Below are positions 25,501-34,292 of a DNA stretch of 64,000 bases, piece after piece (position 1 is the stretch's first letter; every line of letters starts with the position of its first letter). The DNA comes from Staphylococcus petrasii (lineage in GTDB: Bacteria > Bacillota > Bacilli > Staphylococcales > Staphylococcaceae). The notes under the pieces were generated by a model. The model was not told the DNA's origin, did no database searches, and saw nothing but the letters and a program-made list of their open reading frames with translations. A program made the position numbers and the translations under genes. Location: NCBI RefSeq assembly GCF_002902565.1, contig NZ_PPRC01000010.1:16599-80598 (forward strand), in the 5' to 3' direction.

Positions 25501-27189
25501 ATGATAAATAATAATTTAGGAAATCCAAAATTAGAAGTTACAAATGTGGAAGAAGTTAAAGAAGGATTAAATCATATTGTAGTAGATAGCGTGCAATACG
25601 GTAATCAAGAAATGATTATGGAAAAAGATGTACCTGTTACTATGAAAGATGGCGAAATATTATATGTCAATGTGTTCCGTCCAAATAAAGATGGTCAATT
25701 TCCAGTAGTCATGTCTGCTGACACATACGGTAAGGATAATAAACCAAAAATTACAAATATGGGGGCTAATTGGCCAACATTAGGTTCTATCCCTACATCA
25801 AGCTTTACTCCTGAAGAATCTCCAGATCCTGGCTTTTGGGTGCCAAATGATTATGTCGTGGTTAAAGTCGCATTACGAGGCAGTGCTGGTTCAAATGGTG
25901 TCTTATCTCCTTGGTCTAAACGTGAAGCTGGAGATTATTATGAAGTAATTGAATGGGCGGCTGAACAAGAATGGAGTAACGGTAATATTGGTACAAATGG
26001 CGTGTCTTACCTAGCTGTAACACAATGGTGGGTAGCAGCTCTAAATCCACCTCACTTAAAAGCGATGATTCCATGGGAAGGATTAAATGATATGTATCGT
26101 GAAGTAGCCTTTCATGGTGGTATGCCAGATACTGGCTTCTTCCGTTTCTGGATACAAGGCATCTTTGCGAGATGGGAAGATAATCCAAATATTGAGGATT
26201 TAATTCAAGCGCAAAAAGATCATCCATTATTTGATGATTTCTGGAAACAACGTCAAGCACCACTTGCGAATATCACTATACCATTGTTAACTTGCGCAAG
26301 CTGGTCTACTCAAGGATTACACAACAGAGGTTCTTTTGAAGGGTTTAAACAAGCAAGCTCTGAAAATAAATGGCTTTATGTACATGGTCGTAAAGAATGG
26401 GAAAGTTATTATGCTCGTGAAAATCTTGAACGTCAAAAAGAATTCTTCGACTATTATCTAAAAGAAGAAGATAATGATTGGTTAGAAACACCACATGTGA
26501 TTTATGAAGTTCGTGACAAATTCTATCGTGGGCAATTCAAAACAGCAGAGAACTTCCCGCTTCCAAACACTAATTATCAAGCATTATATTTAAACAACTC
26601 AGATATGTCACTCAATGACCAATCTATATCCACAGATACAGTTGCTAGTTATAACTCTGAAAGTAATGAAGATGAATTACGCTACACTTATACTTTCAAC
26701 AAAGATACAGAACTCGTTGGTAATATGAAATTAAAATTATGGGTAGCCGCTGAAGAAGCAGATGATTTAGATTTATTTGCGGGAATTAAAAAATTAGATT
26801 GTAGAGGTAATGAAGTTCACTTCCCTGATTTCAATCATATTGAAAAAGGACAAGTCGCAACAGGCTGGCTACGTGCTTCTCATCGTGAACTAGATGAAAC
26901 TAAATCTACAATTGCACAACCATGGCATACACATGAACATGAACACAAAGTGAGTCCAAATGAAATTGTGCCAGTTGAAATAGAATTATTACCATCTGGT
27001 ACATTATTCAAAAAAGGTGAATCCCTAGTAGTGGTTGTTAAAGGTAACGAAATTATTAAAGGTAATAGCACACCATTACCTAATATGAAAACACGTTACG
27101 AACATGAAGATACAGTAAACAAAGGTAACCACCTAATTTATACTGGTGGCGATTATGATTCACACTTAATCATTCCAGTAAGTGAATAA
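25501..27189 (+). CDS. CocE/NonD family alpha/beta hydrolase
   Basis: 562 residues. The N-terminal alpha/beta-hydrolase (peptidase S15-like) domain contains VPVTMKDGEILYVNVFRP and the nucleophile elbow GTNGVSYLAVTQW (GxSYxA/G, Ser near residue 167). A helical cap follows, with a late HGRKEWESYY around the catalytic His. The C-terminal beta-sandwich (about 370-560; ATGWLRASHRELDE) is the PepX_C domain. The family includes cocaine esterase, glutaryl-acylases and X-Pro peptidases, so substrate is unknown. It is divergent from, and probably regulated by, the TetR gene. Confidence 0.75.
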   Translation: MINNNLGNPKLEVTNVEEVKEGLNHIVVDSVQYGNQEMIMEKDVPVTMKDGEILYVNVFRPNKDGQFPVVMSADTYGKDNKPKITNMGANWPTLGSIPTSSFTPEESPDPGFWVPNDYVVVKVALRGSAGSNGVLSPWSKREAGDYYEVIEWAAEQEWSNGNIGTNGVSYLAVTQWWVAALNPPHLKAMIPWEGLNDMYREVAFHGGMPDTGFFRFWIQGIFARWEDNPNIEDLIQAQKDHPLFDDFWKQRQAPLANITIPLLTCASWSTQGLHNRGSFEGFKQASSENKWLYVHGRKEWESYYARENLERQKEFFDYYLKEEDNDWLETPHVIYEVRDKFYRGQFKTAENFPLPNTNYQALYLNNSDMSLNDQSISTDTVASYNSESNEDELRYTYTFNKDTELVGNMKLKLWVAAEEADDLDLFAGIKKLDCRGNEVHFPDFNHIEKGQVATGWLRASHRELDETKSTIAQPWHTHEHEHKVSPNEIVPVEIELLPSGTLFKKGESLVVVVKGNEIIKGNSTPLPNMKTRYEHEDTVNKGNHLIYTGGDYDSHLIIPVSE

Positions 27190-27216
27190 TAACTTAAAAA
27201 TTTATATTTACTAAAA

Positions 27217-27268
27217 ATGCATCCTTTAAAAGTTATCATTAACAAATGAATGTTTTTAAAGGATGCAT
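27217..27268. terminator. Bidirectional terminator
   Basis: ATGCATCCTTTAAAA (27217-27231) pairs with TTTTAAAGGATGCAT (27254-27268), followed by T-rich sequence on the plus strand. It lies between convergent genes. Confidence 0.85.
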
Positions 27269-27290
27269 ATTTTTATTTTACTAATATTAA

Positions 27291-28343
27291 TTAATCATTC
27301 TCTTTTTCTTTTTTATAATCATCTATATCTTTTTCATCAAATTTTAATTTAGTGTCGATGATGCCATATTGATCTTCATCCCCACGTAAATCATCAATAT
27401 TTACTACATTTGATTTATATGTTTTACCCTTTATCTTCATGGTAGCGTAAATATTTTCATTTTCACCGTAGACGAAGGGACCGTAATTAGTCCATCGATC
27501 ATATTTACCCACTTTTTTTCCATTAACATAAATATAAAAATCATTGATTAAAGGTCCTTTAATATCAGTAACCTTAACGTATTTTTCATTAAAGTCTTGA
27601 GTCACAACTTCGCGTTCGTTATTTGTATTAATAACTAAATTACCTTTATGAACTCTATCATTAACTTTTTTAGTTGCTTTAAGAGTATACTTACCTACAG
27701 GCATATAACCTAATTCTATAGTTTTATCTTTTTCTAATTTAATATGATATTCTTTACCATTTAAATTATATGTAATCTCACCTTCATCTGAAGACTTAAT
27801 ATTAATATCATTAGTAGGCACAGTATATTCCAGGTTATCAAATAATAAATACTTTTTCCCTTTCTTTTCCACATTAAATATTCTATTGAAATTACCATGT
27901 CTTAGGCTTACACTTGCCTCTCTTTTTCCTCCGTCATTTACCTCACTTATAGCTTTTTCAATATCATTTGAAATATCAACGAGATTACCATCTTCTTTTA
28001 ATAAGCTGATATACGCTTTAGTCTCCTCTACAGTTAATTGTTTCTTTTCAGTAGATAAGTATTTAGATAAAGTTTTAGCATCTTCATCTCTTAAAGCTTT
28101 TACAATATGATTGACATCTTTTTCTGGTGATAATTGATGTTTTGCCACAAAGTAAGCGCCTACTAATATAACTAGTAATACAGCTACTAAGATTTTTACT
28201 AGTACAGGTATTTTTCTCGATTTTCTCGGTTCATTTTGAAAAGGCGGAACTCGACTAGTCTCTGTGACTAGTCGAGTTCCACATTGTGTACACACTTTCT
28301 GGCCCGGAACTATTTTACTTCCACAATGTTTACAATAAGCCAT
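27291..28343 (-). CDS. Zinc-ribbon membrane protein with TcaA-like extracellular domains
   Basis: About 350 residues. A zinc ribbon (CKHCGSKIVPGQKVCTQCGT, four Cys) opens the protein, then a basic linker, one membrane helix (VKILVAVLLVILVGAYFVA) and a ~280-residue extracellular part. The latter has an NTF2/TcaA-like region (about 80-165) and beta-rich repeats rich in KGKKY and NGKEY turns. The architecture matches TcaA/YvbJ-type envelope proteins linked to glycopeptide response. The ATG at 28343 follows GGAAGTGG and overlaps the upstream gene by 14 bases. Confidence 0.7.
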   Translation of the reverse strand: MAYCKHCGSKIVPGQKVCTQCGTRLVTETSRVPPFQNEPRKSRKIPVLVKILVAVLLVILVGAYFVAKHQLSPEKDVNHIVKALRDEDAKTLSKYLSTEKKQLTVEETKAYISLLKEDGNLVDISNDIEKAISEVNDGGKREASVSLRHGNFNRIFNVEKKGKKYLLFDNLEYTVPTNDINIKSSDEGEITYNLNGKEYHIKLEKDKTIELGYMPVGKYTLKATKKVNDRVHKGNLVINTNNEREVVTQDFNEKYVKVTDIKGPLINDFYIYVNGKKVGKYDRWTNYGPFVYGENENIYATMKIKGKTYKSNVVNIDDLRGDEDQYGIIDTKLKFDEKDIDDYKKEKEND

Positions 28344-29283
28344 GGCGTCCACTTCCTAAAATATCCCATAAATATTTCGTATCCCAGAATTGGTTAATAA
28401 GTGATGAACCATAGAAATAAAATACCAAGCTCACGATAATGATAAGAATAATTGAGCTATAAAAGCTTGGCACACGTAATAATTGATGTGCACTATATTT
28501 AGAAATTAAATAAATACCTGAGCTAATTAATACAAAGAAAGATAGTACTATAAGAAGACCTCCAACTTTATATAATTGAAGGAAAATAGAAATTAATCCT
28601 AACAATAATATAGAAACTGTAAGTGTATTCACTAATACAAAATCAGAAAGTACTTTCTTAAATTGTACAACGGATACTACTGTTAAACGTATAACGGCAA
28701 ACGTCGCAATGCTTACTACCCCCGTTAAAATAGCAACACCTACGACTATACGTGTTGTAATTGACGTACGTGTAATACCGAATTCTTCAATTGCATCAGG
28801 TATAAATGAATGCACAAATAAGCCTACAATAAATAATCCTAGAATAATTAAAGAAACTAATAAAGTATAACTAAAAGCATGTGGACTTTTAATAGTAGCG
28901 TCATGACTACTGAATGCTTGTCTGAAGAACTGTTTACTTTCATTTACTACTGCTCTGACTTTAAAAGTAAACGGACCTGGGGCATAGCGTTGTTGATATG
29001 ATGGGTAACCTTGCGCATATTGCGATTGATAATGTTCATTTTGATTTACATTTTGAGAATGAACACTCTGATTTGAATGTACTTCACTCGTACTTTCAGC
29101 ATTAGGTGTAGATGGTGTTGTTGATGTTGCTACCTTCTGAGTATTGCTTTGATTATGATCCAAGTTTAATGATTCTGATGTTGATGGCGTTGACTGTGAA
29201 GTTGCAGCTGGCAATTTTGTTCCACATTCTCCGCAGAATAAATCTCCTGGTTGATATGTCTGACCACAATTTGGACATTGCAT
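28330..29283 (-). CDS. Zinc-ribbon multi-pass membrane protein
   Basis: 317 residues. An N-terminal zinc ribbon (CPNCGQTYQPGDLFCGECGT) is followed by a Ser/Thr/Asn/Gln-rich disordered linker (about 25-105). Five hydrophobic helices then lie between residues 140 and 300. No enzymatic motif is visible. It is the first gene of a two-gene operon with the TcaA-like protein; both carry the same ribbon, suggesting they assemble together. The ATG follows GGAGG. Confidence 0.65.
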   Translation of the reverse strand: MQCPNCGQTYQPGDLFCGECGTKLPAATSQSTPSTSESLNLDHNQSNTQKVATSTTPSTPNAESTSEVHSNQSVHSQNVNQNEHYQSQYAQGYPSYQQRYAPGPFTFKVRAVVNESKQFFRQAFSSHDATIKSPHAFSYTLLVSLIILGLFIVGLFVHSFIPDAIEEFGITRTSITTRIVVGVAILTGVVSIATFAVIRLTVVSVVQFKKVLSDFVLVNTLTVSILLLGLISIFLQLYKVGGLLIVLSFFVLISSGIYLISKYSAHQLLRVPSFYSSIILIIIVSLVFYFYGSSLINQFWDTKYLWDILGSGRHGLL

Positions 29284-29370
29284 CTTGATGTACCTCCGAA
29301 AATGAAATTTGAAGTTATTATACCACTAAATCATATTGTGTAATATATTATTTTAATAATTTTAAATATA

Positions 29371-29418
29371 AAAAAGAGATAAGTATATCATCTCCAATAC
29401 GATGTACACTTATCTCTT
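29371..29418 (-). terminator. Terminator after alsD
   Basis: AAGAGATAAGT (29374-29384) pairs with ACTTATCTCTT (29408-29418), followed on the minus strand by a T-run. Confidence 0.8.
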
Positions 29419-29445
29419 CATTATTTTTATGAAAATATATTTACT

Positions 29446-30150
29446 CTATTCTGCTTCTCTGATTTCAGCATCTACATCTGCATAATCAATTTCAGTTTCT
29501 GTAAATGTCTTGTTATTAATTGGGAAATGTTGTTCGAATGTTTCAAAGTTTTGAATTTCGACTTTAACATCATCCACTTCAAAATCTAAAACATGTCCAC
29601 CAAAGTTGCGATCATCGTTTGCAAAGTGAATATGGAAACCTGCAGAACCAATACCATGGAATAATTCTGGTGTGAAGAAACCAATAATTGTACCGTTAAT
29701 ATCTTCACGTGTTTCTTCAGGTTGACGACGTGCAGAATCAATTAAACGTGTATATGGCGGTTCTTGTTTAGGCATCATACGTACGTGCATTTTTTTAAAT
29801 TTACCGCTGATTTTTACTGCTGAGAATAAATTATCACTTATCATGTGTTCTTTAACTTCATTTAATACATTTTCAGAATCTTTATCAGCTGTTTGATACG
29901 TATGATCCGCTTCAAAACGCGTAACAGTTGCGTATGGTGTCATTTCGTCACCATTTAATTTCTTAAATTCTTTGTGCTCATTCGCATGAAAAGCTTCGCC
30001 ATTAAGGAAGATAACTTCGCCATTAGAACCTGTTAATGTAGCTAGTCCTGAATCACCATGTTCTAATAACTCATCAATTGTAGCGGTACCTTCTAATAGT
30101 CCTGCCATCAATGTCCCTAATGTACCGTGTTGATATAATACGTGACTCAT
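29446..30150 (-). CDS. budA: Alpha-acetolactate decarboxylase
   Basis: About 234 residues (alsD/budA). The enzyme converts acetolactate to acetoin, a pH-neutral overflow product. Zinc ligands appear as FHIHFANDDRNFGGHVLDFE (H-x-H plus a third His) near residue 190, and VYQHGT-like VLYQHGTLGTLMAGLLEGT opens the domain. I use the ATG at 30150; a GTG four codons upstream overlaps the ribosome site. It lies 36 bases after alsS in one operon. Confidence 0.92.
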   Translation of the reverse strand: MSHVLYQHGTLGTLMAGLLEGTATIDELLEHGDSGLATLTGSNGEVIFLNGEAFHANEHKEFKKLNGDEMTPYATVTRFEADHTYQTADKDSENVLNEVKEHMISDNLFSAVKISGKFKKMHVRMMPKQEPPYTRLIDSARRQPEETREDINGTIIGFFTPELFHGIGSAGFHIHFANDDRNFGGHVLDFEVDDVKVEIQNFETFEQHFPINNKTFTETEIDYADVDAEIREAE

Positions 30151-30186
30151 ATTATTATTCACTCCCGTTGATTTGTTTGCTTAAAA

Positions 30187-31851
30187 TTAGTTTAAAGAAT
30201 CTGGTAATACGTTTGTAGATAACTTAATGTTATCTTTGTAGTTTACTGGAATATCAATTAATACTGGACCTTCAGTTTCATAGCCTTCTTTAAGTGCAGC
30301 TTCAAGTTCTTCTTGGCTTCTTACACGAAGACCTTTAGCACCAAATGATTCAGCATATTTCACATAGTCAACTGGTCCAAATTCAACACCAGATGAACGG
30401 TTGTATTTCATTTCTTCTTGGAATTCTACCATATTATATTTACCATCATTCCAGATTAATTGGATGATGTTTAATTTTTTACGGACAGCTGTTTCAAGAT
30501 CTTGACCTGAGAATAAGAAACCACCGTCACCTGCAACTGATACAACTTGTGTATTAGGTCGTACTAAGGCAGCTGCGATTGCCCATGGTAATGCTACACC
30601 TAATGTTTGCATACCATTACTGAATAGTAAGTGTCTAGGATTGTAACTTCTAAATTTACGAGCCATCCAAATGTAATGGCTACCTACGTCTACAGTAACA
30701 GTAGTATCATCAGTTAAAGTGTTTTGCATTGTTTCGATAATTTCTAACGGATGCATTACACCATCTTCATGTGTATATTTAATTCCAGTTGCTTCAATAA
30801 TATCCGCTCTTAATTGTTCTAAATCATCTAAGTGTTTTTGATCAATGATTGTGCCATCAATATGTTCTGATAATAATTGGATTGTACCAGCAATGTTACC
30901 TACTAATTCTTTTTTAGGACGTAAGTAATTAGTAATCTCTGCTTGGATTTCATCAATTACAATAATTTCTGTGTCTAATTCTTTATTCCAGTTACTTGCT
31001 TCATATTCAATTGGGTCATAACCAATAGTGACTACTAAATCAGCTTTTCTTAATAATTCGTCACCTACTTGGTTACGGAATAAACCAACACGACCAAAGA
31101 AGTGGTTCTCTAATTCGCGGTTAAGTACACCAGCGCCTTGGAATGTTTCTACAACTGGTAAGTTTGTTTTTTGAACTAATTGACGAATGGCTTCAGTTTC
31201 TTTCTCACTTGAACTTCTCATACCTGCAAGTAATACAGGGAATTTAGCTTCTTTAATATCGTTAATAACTTCTTTAATATCATCTACTGATGGTACGCCT
31301 AAACGTGGTTGTTGGCATAAATCAATAGCTTTCGATTGTACAGGAGCTGAAATAACGTCTTGAGGAATACTGATGAAACTTGCACCATTTTTACCTGAAG
31401 TAGCAGTACGAATTGCATTTGTCATAACTTCAGATAATGATTCAGGGTCTTGGACTTCTGCGCTATATTTAGTAGATGATTTTAATAATGAAACATTATC
31501 TACCGCTTGGTGAGTTTGACGTAATAAGTCATTACGTTTAACTTGACCACCAATTGCTAAAACAGGGTCCCCTTCTGAAGTTGCAGTTAATAATCCAGTT
31601 GTTAAGTTACTTACCCCAGGACCACTTGTTACTAAAGCTACCCCAGGATTACCTGTAATACGTCCTACACCTTGTGCCATCATAGCCGCATTTTGTTCGT
31701 GACGCGTTACAATAAGTTCTGGACCATCATCTTCTAAAGCATCAAATAGATAATCTATTTTCGCTCCAGGAATTCCAAATACATAATCAACGTTATTATT
31801 TTTCAAAGTATCAATGACCATATCCGCAGCAGAATAATTTTCTTTAGTCAT
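30187..31851 (-). CDS. alsS: Catabolic acetolactate synthase
   Basis: 554 residues of the thiamine-diphosphate enzyme family. It joins two pyruvates into acetolactate. The activating Glu region is [14 protein letters not shown], a [11 protein letters not shown] segment follows, and the ThDP/Mg motif is [18 protein letters not shown] ending NDGKYNM. The neighbouring decarboxylase and the length indicate the catabolic AlsS rather than IlvB. The ribosome site is AAAGG. Transcription passes a terminator-like leader at 31890-31973. Confidence 0.93.
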   Translation of the reverse strand: MTKENYSAADMVIDTLKNNNVDYVFGIPGAKIDYLFDALEDDGPELIVTRHEQNAAMMAQGVGRITGNPGVALVTSGPGVSNLTTGLLTATSEGDPVLAIGGQVKRNDLLRQTHQAVDNVSLLKSSTKYSAEVQDPESLSEVMTNAIRTATSGKNGASFISIPQDVISAPVQSKAIDLCQQPRLGVPSVDDIKEVINDIKEAKFPVLLAGMRSSSEKETEAIRQLVQKTNLPVVETFQGAGVLNRELENHFFGRVGLFRNQVGDELLRKADLVVTIGYDPIEYEASNWNKELDTEIIVIDEIQAEITNYLRPKKELVGNIAGTIQLLSEHIDGTIIDQKHLDDLEQLRADIIEATGIKYTHEDGVMHPLEIIETMQNTLTDDTTVTVDVGSHYIWMARKFRSYNPRHLLFSNGMQTLGVALPWAIAAALVRPNTQVVSVAGDGGFLFSGQDLETAVRKKLNIIQLIWNDGKYNMVEFQEEMKYNRSSGVEFGPVDYVKYAESFGAKGLRVRSQEELEAALKEGYETEGPVLIDIPVNYKDNIKLSTNVLPDSLN

Positions 31852-31889
31852 TTACATTCATATCCTTTCAAACAATCTTTTAGTTTTGT

Positions 31890-31973
31890 ATAAAAAAGAA
31901 GCCACATTACACATGTCTATTTTTTAAGGGAAAAAGAGGGAAAGACTTAGTCACATGTTAATTGCGGCTTCTT
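31890..31973 (-). promoter_or_regulatory. Terminator-like leader of alsSD
   Basis: On the minus strand AAGAAGCCGCAATTAACATGT (31953-31973) can pair with ACATGTGTAATGTGGCTTCT (31896-31916) across a ~36-base loop, followed by TTTTTT. It ends about 40 bases before the alsS start. Because nothing on this strand needs terminating upstream, conditional attenuation of alsSD is the simplest reading. A 23-codon open frame sits further upstream (starting near 32071) but has no ribosome site. Confidence 0.5.
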
Positions 31974-32494
31974 TATATTTTAAGTTACTTCATTATTTCA
32001 ATGTTGCATTGTAATCTCAGTTAAATAAGCATATACAAATGTGAGATGGGAGTCTTCTATTTTATATGTCATTCTTGTGTAAACAATTCACTTCTACATA
32101 GTGACTATTGCTTCTTACAATCTTTTAGGGGAATGATTGTAAAACACATGGATAGAAACATTTGAATATGATGTAACTTCATTACGTTTTTTATTATAGT
32201 ATGCTTTGATATATTAATAAAATACATATTTTCGATAGAAACCATTCCATTTTGGAATAGGTCAACTAACTTTAAACAATTTATACGTATTTTTTCACTT
32301 TAAAAGGTCTAATCACTTGACTTATCGATAATTATTAGAGTGCTATTAGGGACAATAATCCTACTTTTTATCTTTTTGGTGTTATTTTATACTTTTTTAT
32401 AGTTTTTATTTCTTTCATATCTGATATAATCAAGTCTATCATTTAAAATTTACTTGTTAGGCTGTGTCATTTTATAAAAAGTAAGAAAACTTGA
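31974..32494. other. Long intergenic region between alsS and the permease gene
   Basis: About 520 bases with no credible gene. It must contain the promoters of alsSD (minus) and of the permease (plus). I see a CTCA-type inverted repeat around 32018-32045 and AT-rich tracts, but no clear CcpA or Rex site. Confidence 0.4.
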
Positions 32495-32509
32495 AATTTT
32501 CTGAAATTT
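32495..32509 (+). promoter_or_regulatory. CodY-box upstream of the amino-acid permease
   Basis: AATTTTCTGAAATTT matches the CodY consensus AATTTTCWGAAAATT at 14 of 15 positions. It lies about 100 bases before the start codon, just upstream of a TATGATAAT-like -10. CodY repression of amino-acid uptake is well established in staphylococci. Confidence 0.6.
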
Positions 32510-32608
32510 TAGACAAAATATCAAGTTTTTGTGTTATGATAATACATGTCAATTAATTAACAAGTTATTAAATAGAGAGAACAAAATATTCAGTGGAGGT
32601 TCATCATC

Positions 32609-34060
32609 ATGGCCAGTGTTTTCAAAAATTTTACCAGAAAAGAAGATCCCACTATCTATCAAAGTAAAGATGGACACTTAAAACGTACTTTACGTGTTCG
32701 AGATTTTCTTGCATTAGGTGTAGGTACTATCGTATCAACAGCTATTTTCACCCTACCTGGAGTTGTAGCTGCTGAACATGCAGGACCTGCAGTATCATTA
32801 TCATTCTTATTAGCTGCTATCGTAGCTGGTTTAGTAGCTTTTTCATATGCAGAAATGGCGTCAACTATGCCATTTGCCGGTTCGGCGTATTCATGGATTA
32901 ACGTATTATTCGGAGAATTTGCTGGATGGGTAGCCGGTTGGGCACTTCTAGCCGAGTACTTCATCGCCGTCGCCTTTGTAGCTTCCGGTTTCTCCGCTAA
33001 CTTACGCGGACTTATTTCACCATTAGGTATCGTGTTACCTAAATCACTGTCTAATCCTTTTGGCGCTGACGGAGGCGTTATTGATATTATCGCAGCACTC
33101 GTGGTTATCATTACAGCTATTATCTTATCTCGTGGTGTGACAGAAGCAGCACGTGTGGAGAATGTTTTAGTTATTTTAAAAGTATTTGCAATTGTTTTAT
33201 TCGTCATCGTTGGTTTAACAGCTATCCATGCTTCAAACTATGTTCCATTTATTCCTGAACATAAAGTAACAGAAAACGGTGACTTCGGTGGATGGCAAGG
33301 TATCTATGCTGGGGTATCAATGATCTTCTTAGCATATATCGGATTTGACTCAATCGCTGCAAACTCTGCAGAAGCAATTGAACCAGAAAAAACAATGCCT
33401 CGTGGTATCTTAGGTTCTTTAGCAGTAGCAATCGTATTATTCGTAGCAGTAGCATTAGTATTAGTAGGTATGTTCCACTATTCTAGATATGCTGGTAACG
33501 CTGAACCTGTAGGTTGGGCATTACGTCAAAGTGGACATGGCATTATCGCAGCAGTTATCCAAGCAATTTCAGTTATTGGTATGTTTACTGCCTTAATCGG
33601 TATGATGTTAGCTGGTTCACGTTTACTTTATTCATTTGGACGTGACGGCTTATTACCATCTTGGTTATCAAAATTAAATCATAACCATTTACCAAACAGA
33701 GCACTTTTAATCTTAACAATTATCGGTGTGTTAATTGGTTCAATGTTCCCATTCGCATTCTTAGCACAATTAATTTCAGCAGGTACATTAGTAGCATTCA
33801 TGTTCGTATCTCTTGCAATGTATAGCCTAAGAAAACGTGAAGGTAAAGACTTACCAGTACCAGCATTTAAAGTACCAGGTTTCCCAGTATTACCAGTCAT
33901 CACATTTATCCTTGTTTTACTTGTATTCTGGGGCTTAAGCTTCGATGCTAAACTTTATACTTTAATTTGGTTCCTTGTAGGTATTGTTATTTACACATTC
34001 TATGGTGTAAGACACTCTAAGAAAAACGACGAAAAAGATTATGTCGTACCTAAAGACTAA
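32609..34060 (+). CDS. APC family amino-acid permease (cationic/YfnA-like)
   Basis: 483 residues, twelve membrane helices. The first helix signature DFLALGVGTIVSTAIFTLPG and the later IYAGVSMIFLAYIGFDSIAA followed by SAEAIEPEKTMPRG are characteristic of the CAT/YfnA branch of APC transporters. The N- and C-termini are hydrophilic and cytoplasmic. The ribosome site is GTGGAGG. A near-consensus CodY box upstream supports an amino-acid substrate, whose identity is not readable. Confidence 0.8.
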   Translation: MASVFKNFTRKEDPTIYQSKDGHLKRTLRVRDFLALGVGTIVSTAIFTLPGVVAAEHAGPAVSLSFLLAAIVAGLVAFSYAEMASTMPFAGSAYSWINVLFGEFAGWVAGWALLAEYFIAVAFVASGFSANLRGLISPLGIVLPKSLSNPFGADGGVIDIIAALVVIITAIILSRGVTEAARVENVLVILKVFAIVLFVIVGLTAIHASNYVPFIPEHKVTENGDFGGWQGIYAGVSMIFLAYIGFDSIAANSAEAIEPEKTMPRGILGSLAVAIVLFVAVALVLVGMFHYSRYAGNAEPVGWALRQSGHGIIAAVIQAISVIGMFTALIGMMLAGSRLLYSFGRDGLLPSWLSKLNHNHLPNRALLILTIIGVLIGSMFPFAFLAQLISAGTLVAFMFVSLAMYSLRKREGKDLPVPAFKVPGFPVLPVITFILVLLVFWGLSFDAKLYTLIWFLVGIVIYTFYGVRHSKKNDEKDYVVPKD

Positions 34061-34072
34061 TTAATATTTTAA

Positions 34073-34098
34073 AAAGGTAGGCATCTCGCCTACCTTTT
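34073..34098. terminator. Terminator after the permease
   Basis: AAAAGGTAGGC / GCCTACCTTTT stem with a five-base loop directly after the stop codon; A/T runs on both sides make it bidirectional. Confidence 0.85.
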
Positions 34099-34128
34099 AG
34101 TTTATCGACAAAGTATTTAAAATTTTAA

Positions 34129-34285
34129 AGACTGATAGAAAACCCTTCTCAATCGAGGAAATGAAATGCGTAACGACGGGAGTTTACTACGCGTAAATGA
34201 CCTAGGCACGCATAAGGTGACGATGAGTGAAAGGGTTTGCCTACAGTCTGAGAAAGCCTATCTCAAATTGTGAGATAGGCTTTTT
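34129..34285 (+). ncRNA. Structured small RNA candidate (possibly RsaOG/RsaI-like)
   Basis: A ~155-base segment is closed by AGACTG (34129-34134) / CAGTCT (34244-34249). Inside, AAACCCTTC...ATCG (about 34140-34155) pairs with CGATGAG...AAGGGTTT (34221-34238) and ATGCGT (34166-34171) with ACGCAT (34208-34213). A strong terminator (34254-34265 with 34271-34282, then T6) ends it on the plus strand. It has no coding potential. The fold and the neighbourhood remind me of the conserved staphylococcal RsaOG/RsaI RNA, but I cannot confirm that. The promoter is only weakly visible (TAAAAT near 34118). Confidence 0.6.
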
Positions 34286-34292
34286 TAATCTT

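Noticed and set aside
32001..32071. 23-codon possible leader peptide before alsS
   Set aside because: No ribosome site and no run of regulatory codons, so it is not called as a gene.
32659..33207. 182-codon antisense frame within the amino-acid permease
   Set aside because: Shadow of the opposite strand with no start signal or recognisable domain.
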